Source: a virus. From it: a stretch of DNA of 40,310 nt. Below the pieces are notes generated by a model. It was not told the DNA's origin. It searched no databases and saw only the letters and a program-made list of their open reading frames with translations. This document shows positions 31,230-37,869 of this stretch, in pieces. Within the stretch, counting starts at the first letter, position 1; every line of letters begins with the position of its first letter. The DNA is taken from positions 1-40,310 of the IMG/VR virus record IMGVR_UViG_3300044701_002192, one strand, 5' to 3'. The translations under genes were made by a program, and so were the position numbers.

Positions 31230-31285
31230 AAACGAGCCGAAGGCTCGTTTGAACGAGGATTTCAGCGAAGCTGAAATGCTCGTTC
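31230..31285. repeat. two adjacent strong hairpins
   Basis: AAACGAGCC-GAA-GGCTCGTTT (nine pairs) is followed directly by GAACGAG-G-ATTTCAGC-GAA-GCTGAAAT-G-CTCGTTC (15 pairs with a mismatch). On the minus strand both have CUUCG-type loops. They sit 14 bases after the small membrane gene's stop, so they may end or stabilise its mRNA. The rest of 31035-31298 shows no gene. Confidence 0.65.
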
Positions 31286-31298
31286 CTTTATAGAAGTT

Positions 31299-31457
31299 TT
31301 ATAAAAAGAAATAATCCACAATCAAATATAAAATCAGGATAAAAATTAAATCTTCTATTCCAGATTTAAATTCTTTAATAGATTTCTTTTTATACTTTTC
31401 TTTATGAATACTCTTATGATAGGTTTCTAAACAAGTTTTAAGTTCTTTAGGTCCCAT
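31299..31457 (-). CDS. small membrane protein candidate
   Basis: 52 residues: a basic N-terminal half (ETYHKSIHKEKYKKKSIKE) and one C-terminal hydrophobic segment (DLIFILILYLIVDYFFL). AGGATA ten bases before the ATG. A tail-anchored or pore-like toxin or host-takeover peptide is possible; no family recognised. Confidence 0.5.
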   Translation of the reverse strand: MGPKELKTCLETYHKSIHKEKYKKKSIKEFKSGIEDLIFILILYLIVDYFFL

Positions 31458-31538
31458 AAAAAGTTATATCCTATGAAAAATCTTATCCAAGATATCCTGT
31501 AGAGTTTCTATCCTGTACGTCCGGCCTAAAAAGATGAT

Positions 31539-31742
31539 TTAATTAATTTGCTCTGAGTCGCATTTTACGGCTCCTAGTAAGAGTTCTTTTGCTCTCATAA
31601 AAGATTCTACTGTATACTTACCTGCCATCATTTCCTTTCTAGCTATTTCAATACATCTTAAACAAGATGATGCATCAAACTTTCCGTGTATCTTTTCAAA
31701 GGTTTCAATTAGGTCAATAAATCTTTCCATCTTATCATTCAT
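31539..31742 (-). CDS. small hypothetical protein
   Basis: 67 residues, helical (MERFIDLIETFEKIHGKF, ESFMRAKELLLGAVK) with two cysteines in SSCLRCIEIARKE. AGGAGA lies about 12 bases upstream. Third gene of a unit started by the promoter at 32396. Confidence 0.6.
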   Translation of the reverse strand: MNDKMERFIDLIETFEKIHGKFDASSCLRCIEIARKEMMAGKYTVESFMRAKELLLGAVKCDSEQIN

Positions 31743-31749
31743 ATAAACA

Positions 31750-32064
31750 TTAATCTCCTACTGCATTATCATAACAATCTACTCCGATTGACCGGAGATT
31801 CCTGGCAATTGCTTCTGCTTGTGATAGTGCTATTCCGTCAGCATTATCGTATCCTATGTAAGCTGCTCTACCATATGTACCATAGGCTTTGCTTAAATAT
31901 CTTATTCCACAGGCTTCCAGAGCTTTTTTAAAGGCATTTAAAGTCTCTTTATTAGAACCTAAAGATAGGCATACATAAGCTCTACCACACCCGGACCTAT
32001 TTCCGGAACTAGTCACCATAAGTCCCTTTTGTATTTCTCGAATCATTTCGTTTGTTGTTGCCAT
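31750..32064 (-). CDS. hypothetical protein
   Basis: 104 residues; AAGGAGA before the ATG. Core RSGCGRAYVCLSLGSNKETL, then KKALEACGIRYLSKAYGTYG and SQAEAIARNLRSIGVDCYDN suggests an alpha/beta fold with repeated cysteine-containing strands. Unrecognised. Confidence 0.65.
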   Translation of the reverse strand: MATTNEMIREIQKGLMVTSSGNRSGCGRAYVCLSLGSNKETLNAFKKALEACGIRYLSKAYGTYGRAAYIGYDNADGIALSQAEAIARNLRSIGVDCYDNAVGD

Positions 32065-32077
32065 ACATTAGTCTCCT

Positions 32078-32335
32078 TTAAAGTATGTTTGTTACATTTA
32101 CCTCGAATAGTGTTGCGCCATAATTTTGACCCTTTTGGCACACAAGTTTCGCCGTGTGGATAATAGAATCTGATCCTAGATGTTTGTTGTGTCCCTCTAA
32201 AACAGATTGGTTGAATTGTGTTACAAAAGTCTCAAGGTTTTGTTTTGTTGCACGATGGCTCCAGGCGGTCTGCCATTTGTATCCACCTTGATCTACTACT
32301 TCCAATCTATATTTTGGTGTAACTGAGCGTCCCAT
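32078..32335 (-). CDS. conserved phage hypothetical protein
   Basis: 85 residues. Start GRSVTPKYRLEVVDQGGYKW and end YGATLFEVNVTNIL; beta-rich with a helix NLETFVTQFNQSVLEGHNKH. Unknown function. First gene of a three-gene unit. Confidence 0.7.
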   Translation of the reverse strand: MGRSVTPKYRLEVVDQGGYKWQTAWSHRATKQNLETFVTQFNQSVLEGHNKHLGSDSIIHTAKLVCQKGQNYGATLFEVNVTNIL

Positions 32336-32395
32336 ATCTCTTGTCTCCTTTTGTTTTGTTGAGTGTAAGGCTTATCTCTTTACCTTACACTCAAC

Positions 32396-32424
32396 ACTAT
32401 ACTACAAAATTATATTTTTGTCAA
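32396..32424 (-). promoter_or_regulatory. minus-strand promoter with long leader hairpin
   Basis: TTGACA, 17 bases, TATAGT, overlapping the end of the upstream gene. Its leader has GAGTGTAAGG and CCTTACACTC as a ten-pair stem around TAAAGAGATAAG, where other units have GAGAG/CTCTC: same structure, different sequence. Confidence 0.8.
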
Positions 32425-32670
32425 GTCTTTTTTTGCTTCAGGAAACTTTAGACCGAAATCCTCAATCATAATGTCCCGAATGTTTTCACGATCAATAGAG
32501 TCGGCAGCGAAATCATAGTTCTCCCGACTGAGAAGTTTTTCCAGAGCCCAAATCACATGATTCACGTTTGCACCCATCGGATAAATGCCGTCTTTACCGT
32601 AAAACTCAAGAACGTACTGAATGAATCCTTCGTGAGCCTCATCAATTGGTTGTTCATCATGATACCACAT
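32410..32670 (-). CDS. hypothetical protein
   Basis: 86 residues from ATG 32670 (AGGAGA eight bases upstream); a longer frame starts inside the leader and is rejected. Acidic, with YHDEQPIDEAHEGFIQYVLE and REDxDFAADSI-like helix. Unrecognised. Confidence 0.65.
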   Translation of the reverse strand: MWYHDEQPIDEAHEGFIQYVLEFYGKDGIYPMGANVNHVIWALEKLLSRENYDFAADSIDRENIRDIMIEDFGLKFPEAKKDLTKI

Positions 32671-32717
32671 ACTTTTATCTCCTTGTTGGTTTGAGAGTTT
32701 ATCTCTCATTATAGGAC

Positions 32718-32746
32718 TACTATACTACAAAAATATAATTTTGTCA
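32718..32746 (-). promoter_or_regulatory. minus-strand promoter with leader hairpin
   Basis: TTGACA, 17 bases, TATAGT, then AGTCCTATAATGAGAG and a GAGAG-ATAAA-CTCTC hairpin, then AAGGAGA. Drives the 32410-32670 gene. Confidence 0.85.
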
Positions 32747-32789
32747 ATTATATTTTTATATTTTTTTATAGAATCCTGTTTTATTAAGA

Positions 32790-32803
32790 CACTATCACTA
32801 TCA
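32790..32803 (-). repeat. TGATAGTG cluster, two copies
   Basis: Overlapping copies six bases apart on the minus strand, 44 bases upstream of a promoter -35. The neighbouring TAGAATCCTGTTTTA is shared with the 35.83 kb gap. AGGATA repeats follow to 32850. Confidence 0.7.
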
Positions 32804-32863
32804 TAGGATAGGATAAAATGCAGGATAAATTGAATAGGATATTTTTTAATCTCCTGAAAAAAA

Positions 32864-32891
32864 AAGACTCCGGCCTAAAAGCCGGAGTCTT
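32864..32891 (-). terminator. rho-independent terminator
   Basis: AAGACTCCGGC, six-base loop, GCCGGAGTCTT (11 pairs), followed on the minus strand by nine Ts. It ends the 32898-33194 transcript. Confidence 0.9.
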
Positions 32892-32897
32892 TTAAAA

Positions 32898-33194
32898 CTA
32901 CTTCACATTTCTAAACTTATATTCGGCACTTGCATGATGCCTATTCTCATATAAGTTGGTGCCATTAACTGTATGAGTAGCACCAACTTTATAATAGTGG
33001 TAATCGGAATCGAGTACCTCAACATTCACCGAAGAGTTCCAGCCACACCCATTAAGTTTTCTGCTCTTACTCAATACCTTTACGGTGGCTCCTTCCTTAT
33101 CGTAGAAGTTACTCAGGAAATACGTGGCTCCTACCTGTATCTCACTGTGTCGTTTTGCTATCCTAGCTCTCAATGCTTTCATGTCGAATCTCAT
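32898..33194 (-). CDS. hypothetical protein
   Basis: 98 residues from ATG 33194. Starts RFDMKALRARIAKRHSEIQV, then a beta-rich part (VGATYFLSNFYDKEGATVKV, NVEVLDSDYHYYKVGATHTV). AAGGAGATAG from the upstream gene's stop acts as its ribosome site, so the two are coupled. Unknown function. Confidence 0.7.
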   Translation of the reverse strand: MRFDMKALRARIAKRHSEIQVGATYFLSNFYDKEGATVKVLSKSRKLNGCGWNSSVNVEVLDSDYHYYKVGATHTVNGTNLYENRHHASAEYKFRNVK

Positions 33195-33198
33195 GATA

Positions 33199-33369
33199 CT
33201 ATCTCCTTGTCTTACGGTTAGACTTGCGTACAATCTTAGCGGCCTGGAGCCTCTGGCTCTCTTCTGGAGTATTCATGAATCCACCAAACATCTCCAGAGC
33301 TTTGATCATGTTATTGAGTTCCCAGGGTGCTCTGTTTCCGATTATTTTCTTAGCCTCTTCTAATGTCAT
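33199..33369 (-). CDS. small conserved phage protein
   Basis: 56 residues: MTLEEAKKIIGNRAPWELNN, then MIKALEMFGGFMNTPEESQR and a basic tail KSNRKTRR. This resembles small proteins of cyanophages with the pattern NMIKAL...LNTPEE.QRL.AAK. AGGAGAG precedes the ATG. Unknown function. Confidence 0.75.
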   Translation of the reverse strand: MTLEEAKKIIGNRAPWELNNMIKALEMFGGFMNTPEESQRLQAAKIVRKSNRKTRR

Positions 33370-33410
33370 AGTGTCTCTCCTATGTGAGCTTGATTGCTCA
33401 TTATGTTATC

Positions 33411-33439
33411 ACTATACCTTAAAAATATAGTTTTGTCAA
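33411..33439 (-). promoter_or_regulatory. minus-strand promoter with leader hairpin
   Basis: TTGACA, 17 bases, TATAGT, then ATAACATAATGAGC and the hairpin GAGC-AATCAA-GCTC. Drives the 33199 and 32898 genes. Confidence 0.85.
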
Positions 33440-33449
33440 TATATTTTTC

Positions 33450-33887
33450 CTACAAAGTAGCAATAACTTCCGGCTCAATTAACTTATCAAGCTCCGGCTT
33501 AACCTTAGTAAACCATTGGATTAACTTGGTTACACAATCATCAATAGACTTGGTGGAACTAACCTTGCGGAACTTAATTCCGTGCCGTCTCTGCATATAA
33601 TGACAAGTAATCTGCTCAAAGCTAACTTTGTCCATATCGACTGGACGACCGAAACCATCCATCAAGTGCATCATGAACTTCATGTGAACCGGAGAATTAT
33701 CTGCTATTCCGTACAGAGGGCTTACATCATGCACCATTATGAAAATATCCGATGTACTTAGTCCGAACTTCTCTGAGCGAGCCACAACCTTATACTTGTC
33801 GCCGAGAATAGAACGTAATTCTTCTCGAATCCGGTGTGCTGCTAGTGTAGACTCTACTTCTGCATATTGCTTTAATGATGCTGCCAT
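33450..33887 (-). CDS. hypothetical protein
   Basis: 145 residues from ATG 33887, AAGGAGA 11 bases upstream. LKQYAEVESTLAAHRIREEL is followed by an alpha/beta region (KYKVVARSEKFGLSTSDIFI, HMKFMMHLMDGFGRPVDM). Not recognised; the pattern recalls phage proteins of unknown role, without catalytic motifs. Confidence 0.7.
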   Translation of the reverse strand: MAASLKQYAEVESTLAAHRIREELRSILGDKYKVVARSEKFGLSTSDIFIMVHDVSPLYGIADNSPVHMKFMMHLMDGFGRPVDMDKVSFEQITCHYMQRRHGIKFRKVSSTKSIDDCVTKLIQWFTKVKPELDKLIEPEVIATL

Positions 33888-33938
33888 GTTAGTATATCTC
33901 CTTGTCTCTAGTATGAGCTTGATGCTCATTATGTTATC

Positions 33939-33967
33939 ACTATACCTTAAAAATATAATTTTGTCAA
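33939..33967 (-). promoter_or_regulatory. minus-strand promoter with leader hairpin
   Basis: TTGACA, 17 bases, TATAGT, ATAACATAATGAGC, hairpin GAGC-ATCAA-GCTC. Drives the 33450-33887 gene. Confidence 0.85.
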
Positions 33968-33976
33968 TATATTTTT

Positions 33977-34180
33977 TTATAGATAATAATTATGGATTGT
34001 CATTCTATCAGCCGGAACTTTAAGCATCTCTGATGCTAACTGATACAATTCTTTCACGCTTATCAGGAGTTCCCCTTCGTCTGTGAAACGATATTCTCCG
34101 TACTCGTTTCGTTGGTCGATGTATATGTCCCATGTGTAAAAATTAAAATCATCATTCCCGCAAACTGTTAGCTGTTTCAT
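33977..34180 (-). CDS. small hypothetical protein
   Basis: 67 residues: KQLTVCGNDDFNFYTWDIYI, a charged middle with ISVKELYQLASEMLKVPADR. AGAGAGA before the ATG is a looser ribosome site. Unrecognised. Confidence 0.65.
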   Translation of the reverse strand: MKQLTVCGNDDFNFYTWDIYIDQRNEYGEYRFTDEGELLISVKELYQLASEMLKVPADRMTIHNYYL

Positions 34181-34225
34181 AGTGTGTCTCTCTCTTATGT
34201 GAGCTTGATTGCTCAGTATAGGATT

Positions 34226-34254
34226 ACTATATCACAGGACATATTCTAAGTCAA
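34226..34254 (-). promoter_or_regulatory. minus-strand promoter with leader hairpin
   Basis: TTGACT, 17 bases, TATAGT, then AATCCTATACTGAGC with hairpin GAGC-AATCAA-GCTC. Back to back with the plus promoter at 34289. Confidence 0.8.
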
Positions 34255-34288
34255 TATATTTTTTCGCAAAAATATATTTTTTTAATGC

Positions 34289-34317
34289 TTGACAAAATTA
34301 TTTTTTTGTGGTATTCT
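34289..34317 (+). promoter_or_regulatory. plus-strand promoter of a short RNA
   Basis: TTGACA, 17 bases, TATTCT, then ACATCAAACGAACTTTGCTC. The transcript would meet a terminator 75 bases later. Confidence 0.8.
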
Positions 34318-34355
34318 ACATCAAACGAACTTTGCTCGGAGAACCAGGATATCCG

Positions 34356-34379
34356 TGATAGTGCATATCCATGATAGTG
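34356..34379 (+). repeat. TGATAGTG cluster, two copies
   Basis: Copies at 34356-34363 and 34372-34379, spaced 16 bases; the same spacing occurs at 37870/37886. Confidence 0.75.
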
Positions 34380-34388
34380 TCCGAAAAA

Positions 34389-34417
34389 ACCAGGGAGTTT
34401 TATCTCCCTGGTTTTTA
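34389..34417. terminator. bidirectional rho-independent terminator
   Basis: ACCAGGGAG, loop TTTTAT, CTCCCTGGT, flanked by As on the left and Ts on the right, so it can serve the plus-strand short RNA and the minus-strand 34422 gene. Confidence 0.88.
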
Positions 34418-34421
34418 GTGC

Positions 34422-34952
34422 TTACTCTTTATTGGATACGCTATCGTTATTCGACTGCTCGTCCGAGGTTTCTTCATCTTCTTCAACCTCATACCAGTCA
34501 TGGATATTAAACATATCAACCAAGTGACTCGGAACTATGCCGTCAATATCATGAGAGAAACCATCATAGCATTCATCGTATCCATCTTCCCATGAACCAA
34601 CAAATCCCACACCAGGTTCAAAGTAATATGCTGATATGCTGAAACCTAACTCTAATAGCTTCTCGTAAAACTCAATAGGGGGACTCCAGGCAGTCTCAAA
34701 TTGTAGCCTGATGCTAATATCAGTCTTTTCTTCAATATAGTTTCCGTCTGACTCAGTTACGTCCCACTTAGTTCCCCAGTTAGCGTTGCACCAACCATAC
34801 CAAGCGCCGGACTGGTCATACCCTTCTGGAAGAGGAAGAAACTCTGAAAATAGTCCGTGGTCATCTTCACGTTTGAATCCAGACTCGATTCGATTAATCA
34901 TAGCCGGATCATCGTGTGTGAATGTTACTGTATTAAAGCACCAATTTGGCAT
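34422..34952 (-). CDS. Api92-like ferredoxin-fold protein (DUF1281 type)
   Basis: 176 residues. MPNWCFNTVTFTHDDPAMIN is the hallmark start of the family; then FSEFLPLPEGYDQSGAWYGW, CNANWGTKWDV and LQFETAWSPPIEFYEKLLEL. The C-terminus is highly acidic (DWYEVEEDEETSDEQSNNDS), which may mimic nucleic acid, but that is inference. Found in phages and plasmids; function unknown. AAGGAGA precedes the ATG. Confidence 0.82.
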   Translation of the reverse strand: MPNWCFNTVTFTHDDPAMINRIESGFKREDDHGLFSEFLPLPEGYDQSGAWYGWCNANWGTKWDVTESDGNYIEEKTDISIRLQFETAWSPPIEFYEKLLELGFSISAYYFEPGVGFVGSWEDGYDECYDGFSHDIDGIVPSHLVDMFNIHDWYEVEEDEETSDEQSNNDSVSNKE

Positions 34953-34998
34953 AGTTATCTCCTTGTCTCGATTGAGCTTGATTGCTCATTATGGAACT

Positions 34999-35027
34999 AC
35001 TATACTACAAAATTATATTTTTGTCAA
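34999..35027 (-). promoter_or_regulatory. minus-strand promoter with leader hairpin
   Basis: TTGACA, 17 bases, TATAGT, then AGTTCCATAATGAGC and hairpin GAGC-AATCAA-GCTC. Confidence 0.85.
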
Positions 35028-35040
35028 TATATTTTATTGA

Positions 35041-35070
35041 GGTGGGGAACTTTTATTCCCCACCTTTTTT
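35041..35070. terminator. rho-independent terminator
   Basis: GGTGGGGAA, loop CTTTTA, TTCCCCACC, six Ts on the plus strand. It is two bases past the stop of the minus-strand 35073 gene. On the minus strand it lacks a good T run. Confidence 0.75.
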
Positions 35071-35072
35071 AT

Positions 35073-35414
35073 TTACTGAGCCGCTATCTTGTATCGTACA
35101 GCATCAGATACAAGAAATGCAGCGGTGCGGTCGTGTCCACCAATATTCCATCGAGTAATCTGCTCAGTCGGAGTTCCCTCTTCTCCGAGGTAACTCTTTC
35201 CGTTCTTCCAATTGTATATCGTAGCAACAAGGGTTTCTCCGGTATCGGTGTTAATTTTCAATGTCCATTCCGCATCTGTTTTGTAGTCGTATCCGGCCAT
35301 AGGTTCTCCGAATAATTCTACTAAAGTCTCATATTGGGTATTGACGAAACCAACCAGGGAAGTTCCGTTAACTTCATCAAAATTATCCAGTTTTGTGATT
35401 TTCTCTATTGCCAT
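35073..35414 (-). CDS. conserved phage hypothetical protein
   Basis: 113 residues. LVGFVNTQYETLVELFGEPM, AEWTLKINTDTGETLVATIYNW and TRWNIGGHDRTAAFLVSDAV define a phage family I recognise by pattern only; no function is known to me. Beta-sheet with a C-terminal helix. AAGGAGA before the ATG. Confidence 0.75.
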   Translation of the reverse strand: MAIEKITKLDNFDEVNGTSLVGFVNTQYETLVELFGEPMAGYDYKTDAEWTLKINTDTGETLVATIYNWKNGKSYLGEEGTPTEQITRWNIGGHDRTAAFLVSDAVRYKIAAQ

Positions 35415-35457
35415 ATCTCTTATCTCCTTGGTGAGCTTAATTGATCATTATGTTACC

Positions 35458-35486
35458 AATATACACCAAAAATATATTTCCGTCAA
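35458..35486 (-). promoter_or_regulatory. minus-strand promoter, variant
   Basis: TTGACG, 17 bases, TATATT, then GGTAACATAATGATC. The leader hairpin is weaker (GATC-AATTAA-GCTC, one mismatch). Confidence 0.65.
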
Positions 35487-35494
35487 TATATTTT

Positions 35495-35719
35495 TTATTC
35501 ATCCGATAAAATTAGCTTCTCATCAAATACTTCCTCGTACATCTCAATCAATTCTTTATCCTCTAAACTCTCGATTCCTGTCATACCGTAGCGGAATATT
35601 CCTTCAATAAATTGATCCCTAGCTTTGGCGTCATCATATATGCATTCCAGCTTATATTCAATAATTTCTGTAATGGCGTCTTCTCGACTCAAGTATGCTT
35701 CATCTCTTTCATTGTCCAT
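35495..35719 (-). CDS. small acidic hypothetical protein
   Basis: 74 residues, strongly acidic and helical (YLSREDAITEIIEYKLECIY, KELIEMYEEVFDEKLILSDE). It starts MDN and ends ILSDE, as does the 38794 gene, so the two may be diverged copies. Unrecognised. Confidence 0.65.
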   Translation of the reverse strand: MDNERDEAYLSREDAITEIIEYKLECIYDDAKARDQFIEGIFRYGMTGIESLEDKELIEMYEEVFDEKLILSDE

Positions 35720-35767
35720 TTCATATCTCCTTGTTTTGTGTGAGAGTTAATCTCTCATTATAGGACT

Positions 35768-35796
35768 ACTATACTACAAAAATATAATTTTGTCAA
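35768..35796 (-). promoter_or_regulatory. minus-strand promoter with leader hairpin
   Basis: TTGACA, 17 bases, TATAGT, AGTCCTATAATGAGAG, hairpin GAGAG-ATTAA-CTCTC, AAGGAGA. Confidence 0.85.
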
Positions 35797-35840
35797 TACT
35801 ATTTTTATATTTTTTTTTATAGAATCCTGTTTTACTCGGA

Positions 35841-35854
35841 CACTATCACTATCA
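35841..35854 (-). repeat. TGATAGTG cluster, two copies
   Basis: Copies six bases apart, minus strand, inside ATCCGATGATAGTGATAGTG; the flank TAGAATCCTGTTTTA is shared with the 32.78 kb gap. GGATA repeats follow. Confidence 0.75.
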
Positions 35855-35890
35855 TCGGATATTTGAAGGATATTTTTTTAATATCCTAAA

Positions 35891-35924
35891 AAGAGGCTCC
35901 GACCTATTCAGATCGGAGCCTCTT
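35891..35924 (-). terminator. rho-independent terminator
   Basis: AAGAGGCTCCGA, ten-base loop, TCGGAGCCTCTT (12 pairs), followed by Ts on the minus strand. Ends the 35930 gene. Confidence 0.9.
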
Positions 35925-35929
35925 ACCTC

Positions 35930-36415
35930 TTACCAACTGGAAGAGTAATAGAAATCACAATGGTCATACTCAGACTCAAGTAACGGACTAAGCATCTCTA
36001 TAGTGTACTCTAAATCATTAAAATAGTGTTCGTCATACTCAGTGCTTCCGAAGAAGAATCCGTCTTCTGTTGGAAGTAGTGAAGGAGCTAAATTCCGGTG
36101 CTTTAGTACATCTCGACATATCGCAAGAAGGTTTCTAATGTCATCGCGACTAACATTAACGGATTGACAATCATCGTGTCCGCTCTGAAGATTATCCACG
36201 AACCACTTGTGGATTTGATTAGCCTTTCTCCATTTTACTAAAACAGCTTTCAGCGTAAAAAAAGTATCCTTCTTAAAAGCTGGCGGAACTAACGGAAGAT
36301 TTTTTATTGCATCAATCGAGTTCCTCATTTTATTTTTGAACTCCACATCGTCTCCGAATTGTGCATCATACTCAGAAAAGGTAACACTAGCTTTTAGGTA
36401 CATATCGAGTCCCAT
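35930..36415 (-). CDS. conserved phage hypothetical protein
   Basis: 161 residues. MGLDMYLKASVTF at the start, KWRKANQIHKWFVDNLQSGH in the middle and GFFFGSTEYDEHYFNDLEYT near the end form a pattern very common in phage genomes and never given a function that I know. AAGGAGA precedes the ATG. Own promoter and terminator. Confidence 0.85.
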   Translation of the reverse strand: MGLDMYLKASVTFSEYDAQFGDDVEFKNKMRNSIDAIKNLPLVPPAFKKDTFFTLKAVLVKWRKANQIHKWFVDNLQSGHDDCQSVNVSRDDIRNLLAICRDVLKHRNLAPSLLPTEDGFFFGSTEYDEHYFNDLEYTIEMLSPLLESEYDHCDFYYSSSW

Positions 36416-36470
36416 ATCTCTTATCTCCTTGTCTCTCTTGAGCTTGATTGCTCATTTTTATTATAGGAAC

Positions 36471-36499
36471 ATATTACCACAAAATCTCAGAATTGTCAA
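36471..36499 (-). promoter_or_regulatory. minus-strand promoter, variant
   Basis: TTGACA, 17 bases, TAATAT, then TTCCTATAATAAAAATGAGC and hairpin CTTGAGC... arranged as GAGC-AATCAA-GCTC. Drives the 35930-36415 gene. Confidence 0.65.
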
Positions 36500-36561
36500 T
36501 TATATTTTTTCAGAAAAATATATTTTTTTGTCTCTTGACAATCCTGAGAAAGTATGATATA

Positions 36562-36723
36562 CTACTTACTTCTAATCGCTCTCAGGAATTCCCGGTGTCG
36601 CTTCTCCGCTTCACTAGGATTATCCTTCTTATCGATGCTCTGCTCATACCGGATCATTTTATTGATTAGTGATAGTGCTATATCCTTAGAGCTTCTGTCC
36701 AAATTTGCTGGTTTCTTATTCAT
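36562..36723 (-). CDS. small hypothetical protein
   Basis: 53 residues: NKKPANLDRSSKDIALSLIN, KMIRYEQSIDKKDNPSEAEK and RHREFLRAIRSK; basic and helical. AAGGAGA is nine bases before the inner ATG at 36723 and three before an outer ATG at 36729, so the inner one is preferred. It is downstream of a strong hairpin in the same transcript. Confidence 0.65.
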   Translation of the reverse strand: MNKKPANLDRSSKDIALSLINKMIRYEQSIDKKDNPSEAEKRHREFLRAIRSK

Positions 36724-36745
36724 AATCATATCTCCTTTACTTTCA

Positions 36746-36773
36746 GGAAGGGGGAGCTATTTCTCCCCCTTCC
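36746..36773 (-). other. intercistronic hairpin
   Basis: GGAAGGGGGAG and CTCCCCCTTCC, 11 perfect pairs, between the 36786 gene and the 36562 gene, without a T run. It may be an attenuator, processing site or mRNA stabiliser rather than a full terminator. Confidence 0.6.
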
Positions 36774-36785
36774 CATCTAATCTTC

Positions 36786-36980
36786 TTAGAACGGATTTGA
36801 CCAATTATAGGCTTGATTGTCTGATACTTGGCCATCTTTGTTGAGCGAGTCAACAAAATTGTTGAACATCTCCCGCTTCATAACGGAGTCTCCCTTTGCG
36901 GCAGGATTATACTTCTTGTGCTCTAACCAAAGCTCGGAAAACATTACCAGGACCTGTTTCTTGTTTAATTTTTTTCTCAT
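36786..36980 (-). CDS. small conserved phage protein
   Basis: 64 residues: RKKLNKKQVLVMFSELWLEH, then KREMFNNFVDSLNKDGQVSD and the ending AYNWSNPF. The NxxxDSLxKDGxI...WxNPF ending is one I associate with small phage proteins. Unknown function. AAGGAGA before the ATG. Confidence 0.7.
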   Translation of the reverse strand: MRKKLNKKQVLVMFSELWLEHKKYNPAAKGDSVMKREMFNNFVDSLNKDGQVSDNQAYNWSNPF

Positions 36981-37027
36981 ACATATCTCCTTTATGTTTA
37001 GAGTTATCTCTTACTCTTTATAGGAAC

Positions 37028-37056
37028 AGTATAACAGATACTTGATGATTAGTCAA
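37028..37056 (-). promoter_or_regulatory. minus-strand promoter with leader hairpin
   Basis: TTGACT, 17 bases, TATACT, then GTTCCTATAAAGAGTAAGAG with hairpin AGAG-ATA-ACTCT. Drives the 36786 and 36562 genes. Confidence 0.75.
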
Positions 37057-37077
37057 GCATCTATTTTATTTTTTTTT

Positions 37078-37314
37078 TTACAATTTAAGGAACGTATAGG
37101 TACAGACATCTCCACCTAATCCGGTGTTGGCATCGTTAGTCCATGAGAAGTAAGCATCGTCCTCGATATTGATACAAGCTCCTACCTCATACTCCTGAAG
37201 GTATGCATCAATAGCCTCGGCTTCACCATCTTGCAGTCCACTTGCATCTCCGTACATGAGGTAGCAAGCCCAGTACATCGGTAATGTTAATTCGACCATA
37301 TCTCTTTGTTCCAT
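37078..37314 (-). CDS. conserved phage hypothetical protein
   Basis: 78 residues from ATG 37314 (AAGGAGA eight bases upstream); the longer frame begins in the leader. Patterns are VELTLPMYWACYLMYGDASG, LQDGEAEAIDAYLQEY and FSWTNDANTGLGGDVCTYTF, typical of a phage family without known function. Small, acidic. Confidence 0.72.
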   Translation of the reverse strand: MEQRDMVELTLPMYWACYLMYGDASGLQDGEAEAIDAYLQEYEVGACINIEDDAYFSWTNDANTGLGGDVCTYTFLKL

Positions 37315-37356
37315 ATATTGTCTCCTTATATGAACATCTTTAATTGTTAGATGACA

Positions 37357-37385
37357 AGCATACCACAACCGGATATGCTTGTCAA
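37357..37385 (-). promoter_or_regulatory. minus-strand promoter, divergent leader
   Basis: TTGACA, 17 bases, TATGCT, TGTCATCTAACAATTAAAGA; the leader hairpin here is CATCT-AACAATTAA-AGATG, unrelated in sequence to the GAGAG type but at the same place. Confidence 0.7.
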
Positions 37386-37394
37386 TATATTTTT

Positions 37395-37616
37395 TTACTT
37401 AAACAGTCCTTGGTAAGTATAATCTCCATTGTGCTCGATGCCGTACATATCACACAATTTTCCAACAACGGCACGAAGCAATTCGTTAGAGGTAACAGCC
37501 GGATGTCCACCTTGTGTCTGAGATACCTCGCTTGACCATCTCGCCAAGGTATTAGCTACAGCGACAGGATTGCAAGCTGATTGAAGGAATTCGACGTTCT
37601 CTTTAGTTAGTTCCAT
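37395..37616 (-). CDS. small hypothetical protein
   Basis: 73 residues: ELTKENVEFLQSACNPVAVA, TQGGHPAVTSNELLRAVVGK and LCDMYGIEHNGDYTYQGLF. Helical. Unrecognised. Ribosome site GGAGAG. Confidence 0.65.
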   Translation of the reverse strand: MELTKENVEFLQSACNPVAVANTLARWSSEVSQTQGGHPAVTSNELLRAVVGKLCDMYGIEHNGDYTYQGLFK

Positions 37617-37665
37617 GTTTGTCTCTCCATGTTTTGTTTGAGAGCTTATCTCTCATTATAGGACT

Positions 37666-37694
37666 ACTATATCATATCAGATGCATCACGTCAA
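37666..37694 (-). promoter_or_regulatory. minus-strand promoter with leader hairpin
   Basis: TTGACG, 17 bases, TATAGT, AGTCCTATAATGAGAG, hairpin GAGAG-ATAAG-CTCTC. Confidence 0.8.
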
Positions 37695-37728
37695 TATATT
37701 TTTGCAGAAAAATATATTTTTTTAATTC

Positions 37729-37757
37729 TTGACAAAAAATAAAATCCATGTTATACT
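37729..37757 (+). promoter_or_regulatory. plus-strand promoter (first of a tandem pair)
   Basis: TTGACA, 17 bases, TATACT, then ACATCAAAGAGGATTTTTTA. A second promoter of the same type follows 74 bases downstream. Confidence 0.75.
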
Positions 37758-37802
37758 ACATCAAAGAGGATTTTTTAGGATAAAAATAATTATTTTTTTC
37801 TC

Positions 37803-37831
37803 TTGACAAAAATATATTTTTGTGGTATTCT
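37803..37831 (+). promoter_or_regulatory. plus-strand promoter (second of the pair)
   Basis: TTGACA, 17 bases, TATTCT, ACATCAAAGGGACATAGCCT. Drives the short RNA with four TGATAGTG copies. Confidence 0.8.
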
Positions 37832-37869
37832 ACATCAAAGGGACATAGCCTGGATATAGGAGTGCTCCG

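Larger units (their letters stand above)
34324..34418 (+). ncRNA. candidate short RNA with TGATAGTG repeats
   Basis: Bounded by the promoter at 34289 and the terminator at 34389. It contains GGATATCC and two TGATAGTG copies 16 bases apart (34356, 34372). A tiny frame GTG ATA GTG CAT follows AGGATATCC. No long ORF is supported. It does not overlap the coding part of the next gene. Confidence 0.5.

Noticed and set aside
35341-36844. Numerous plus-strand ORFs over the minus-strand accessory genes
   Set aside because: Ser/Leu/Ile-rich shadows of AAGGAGA-started genes on the other strand; none has a ribosome site.
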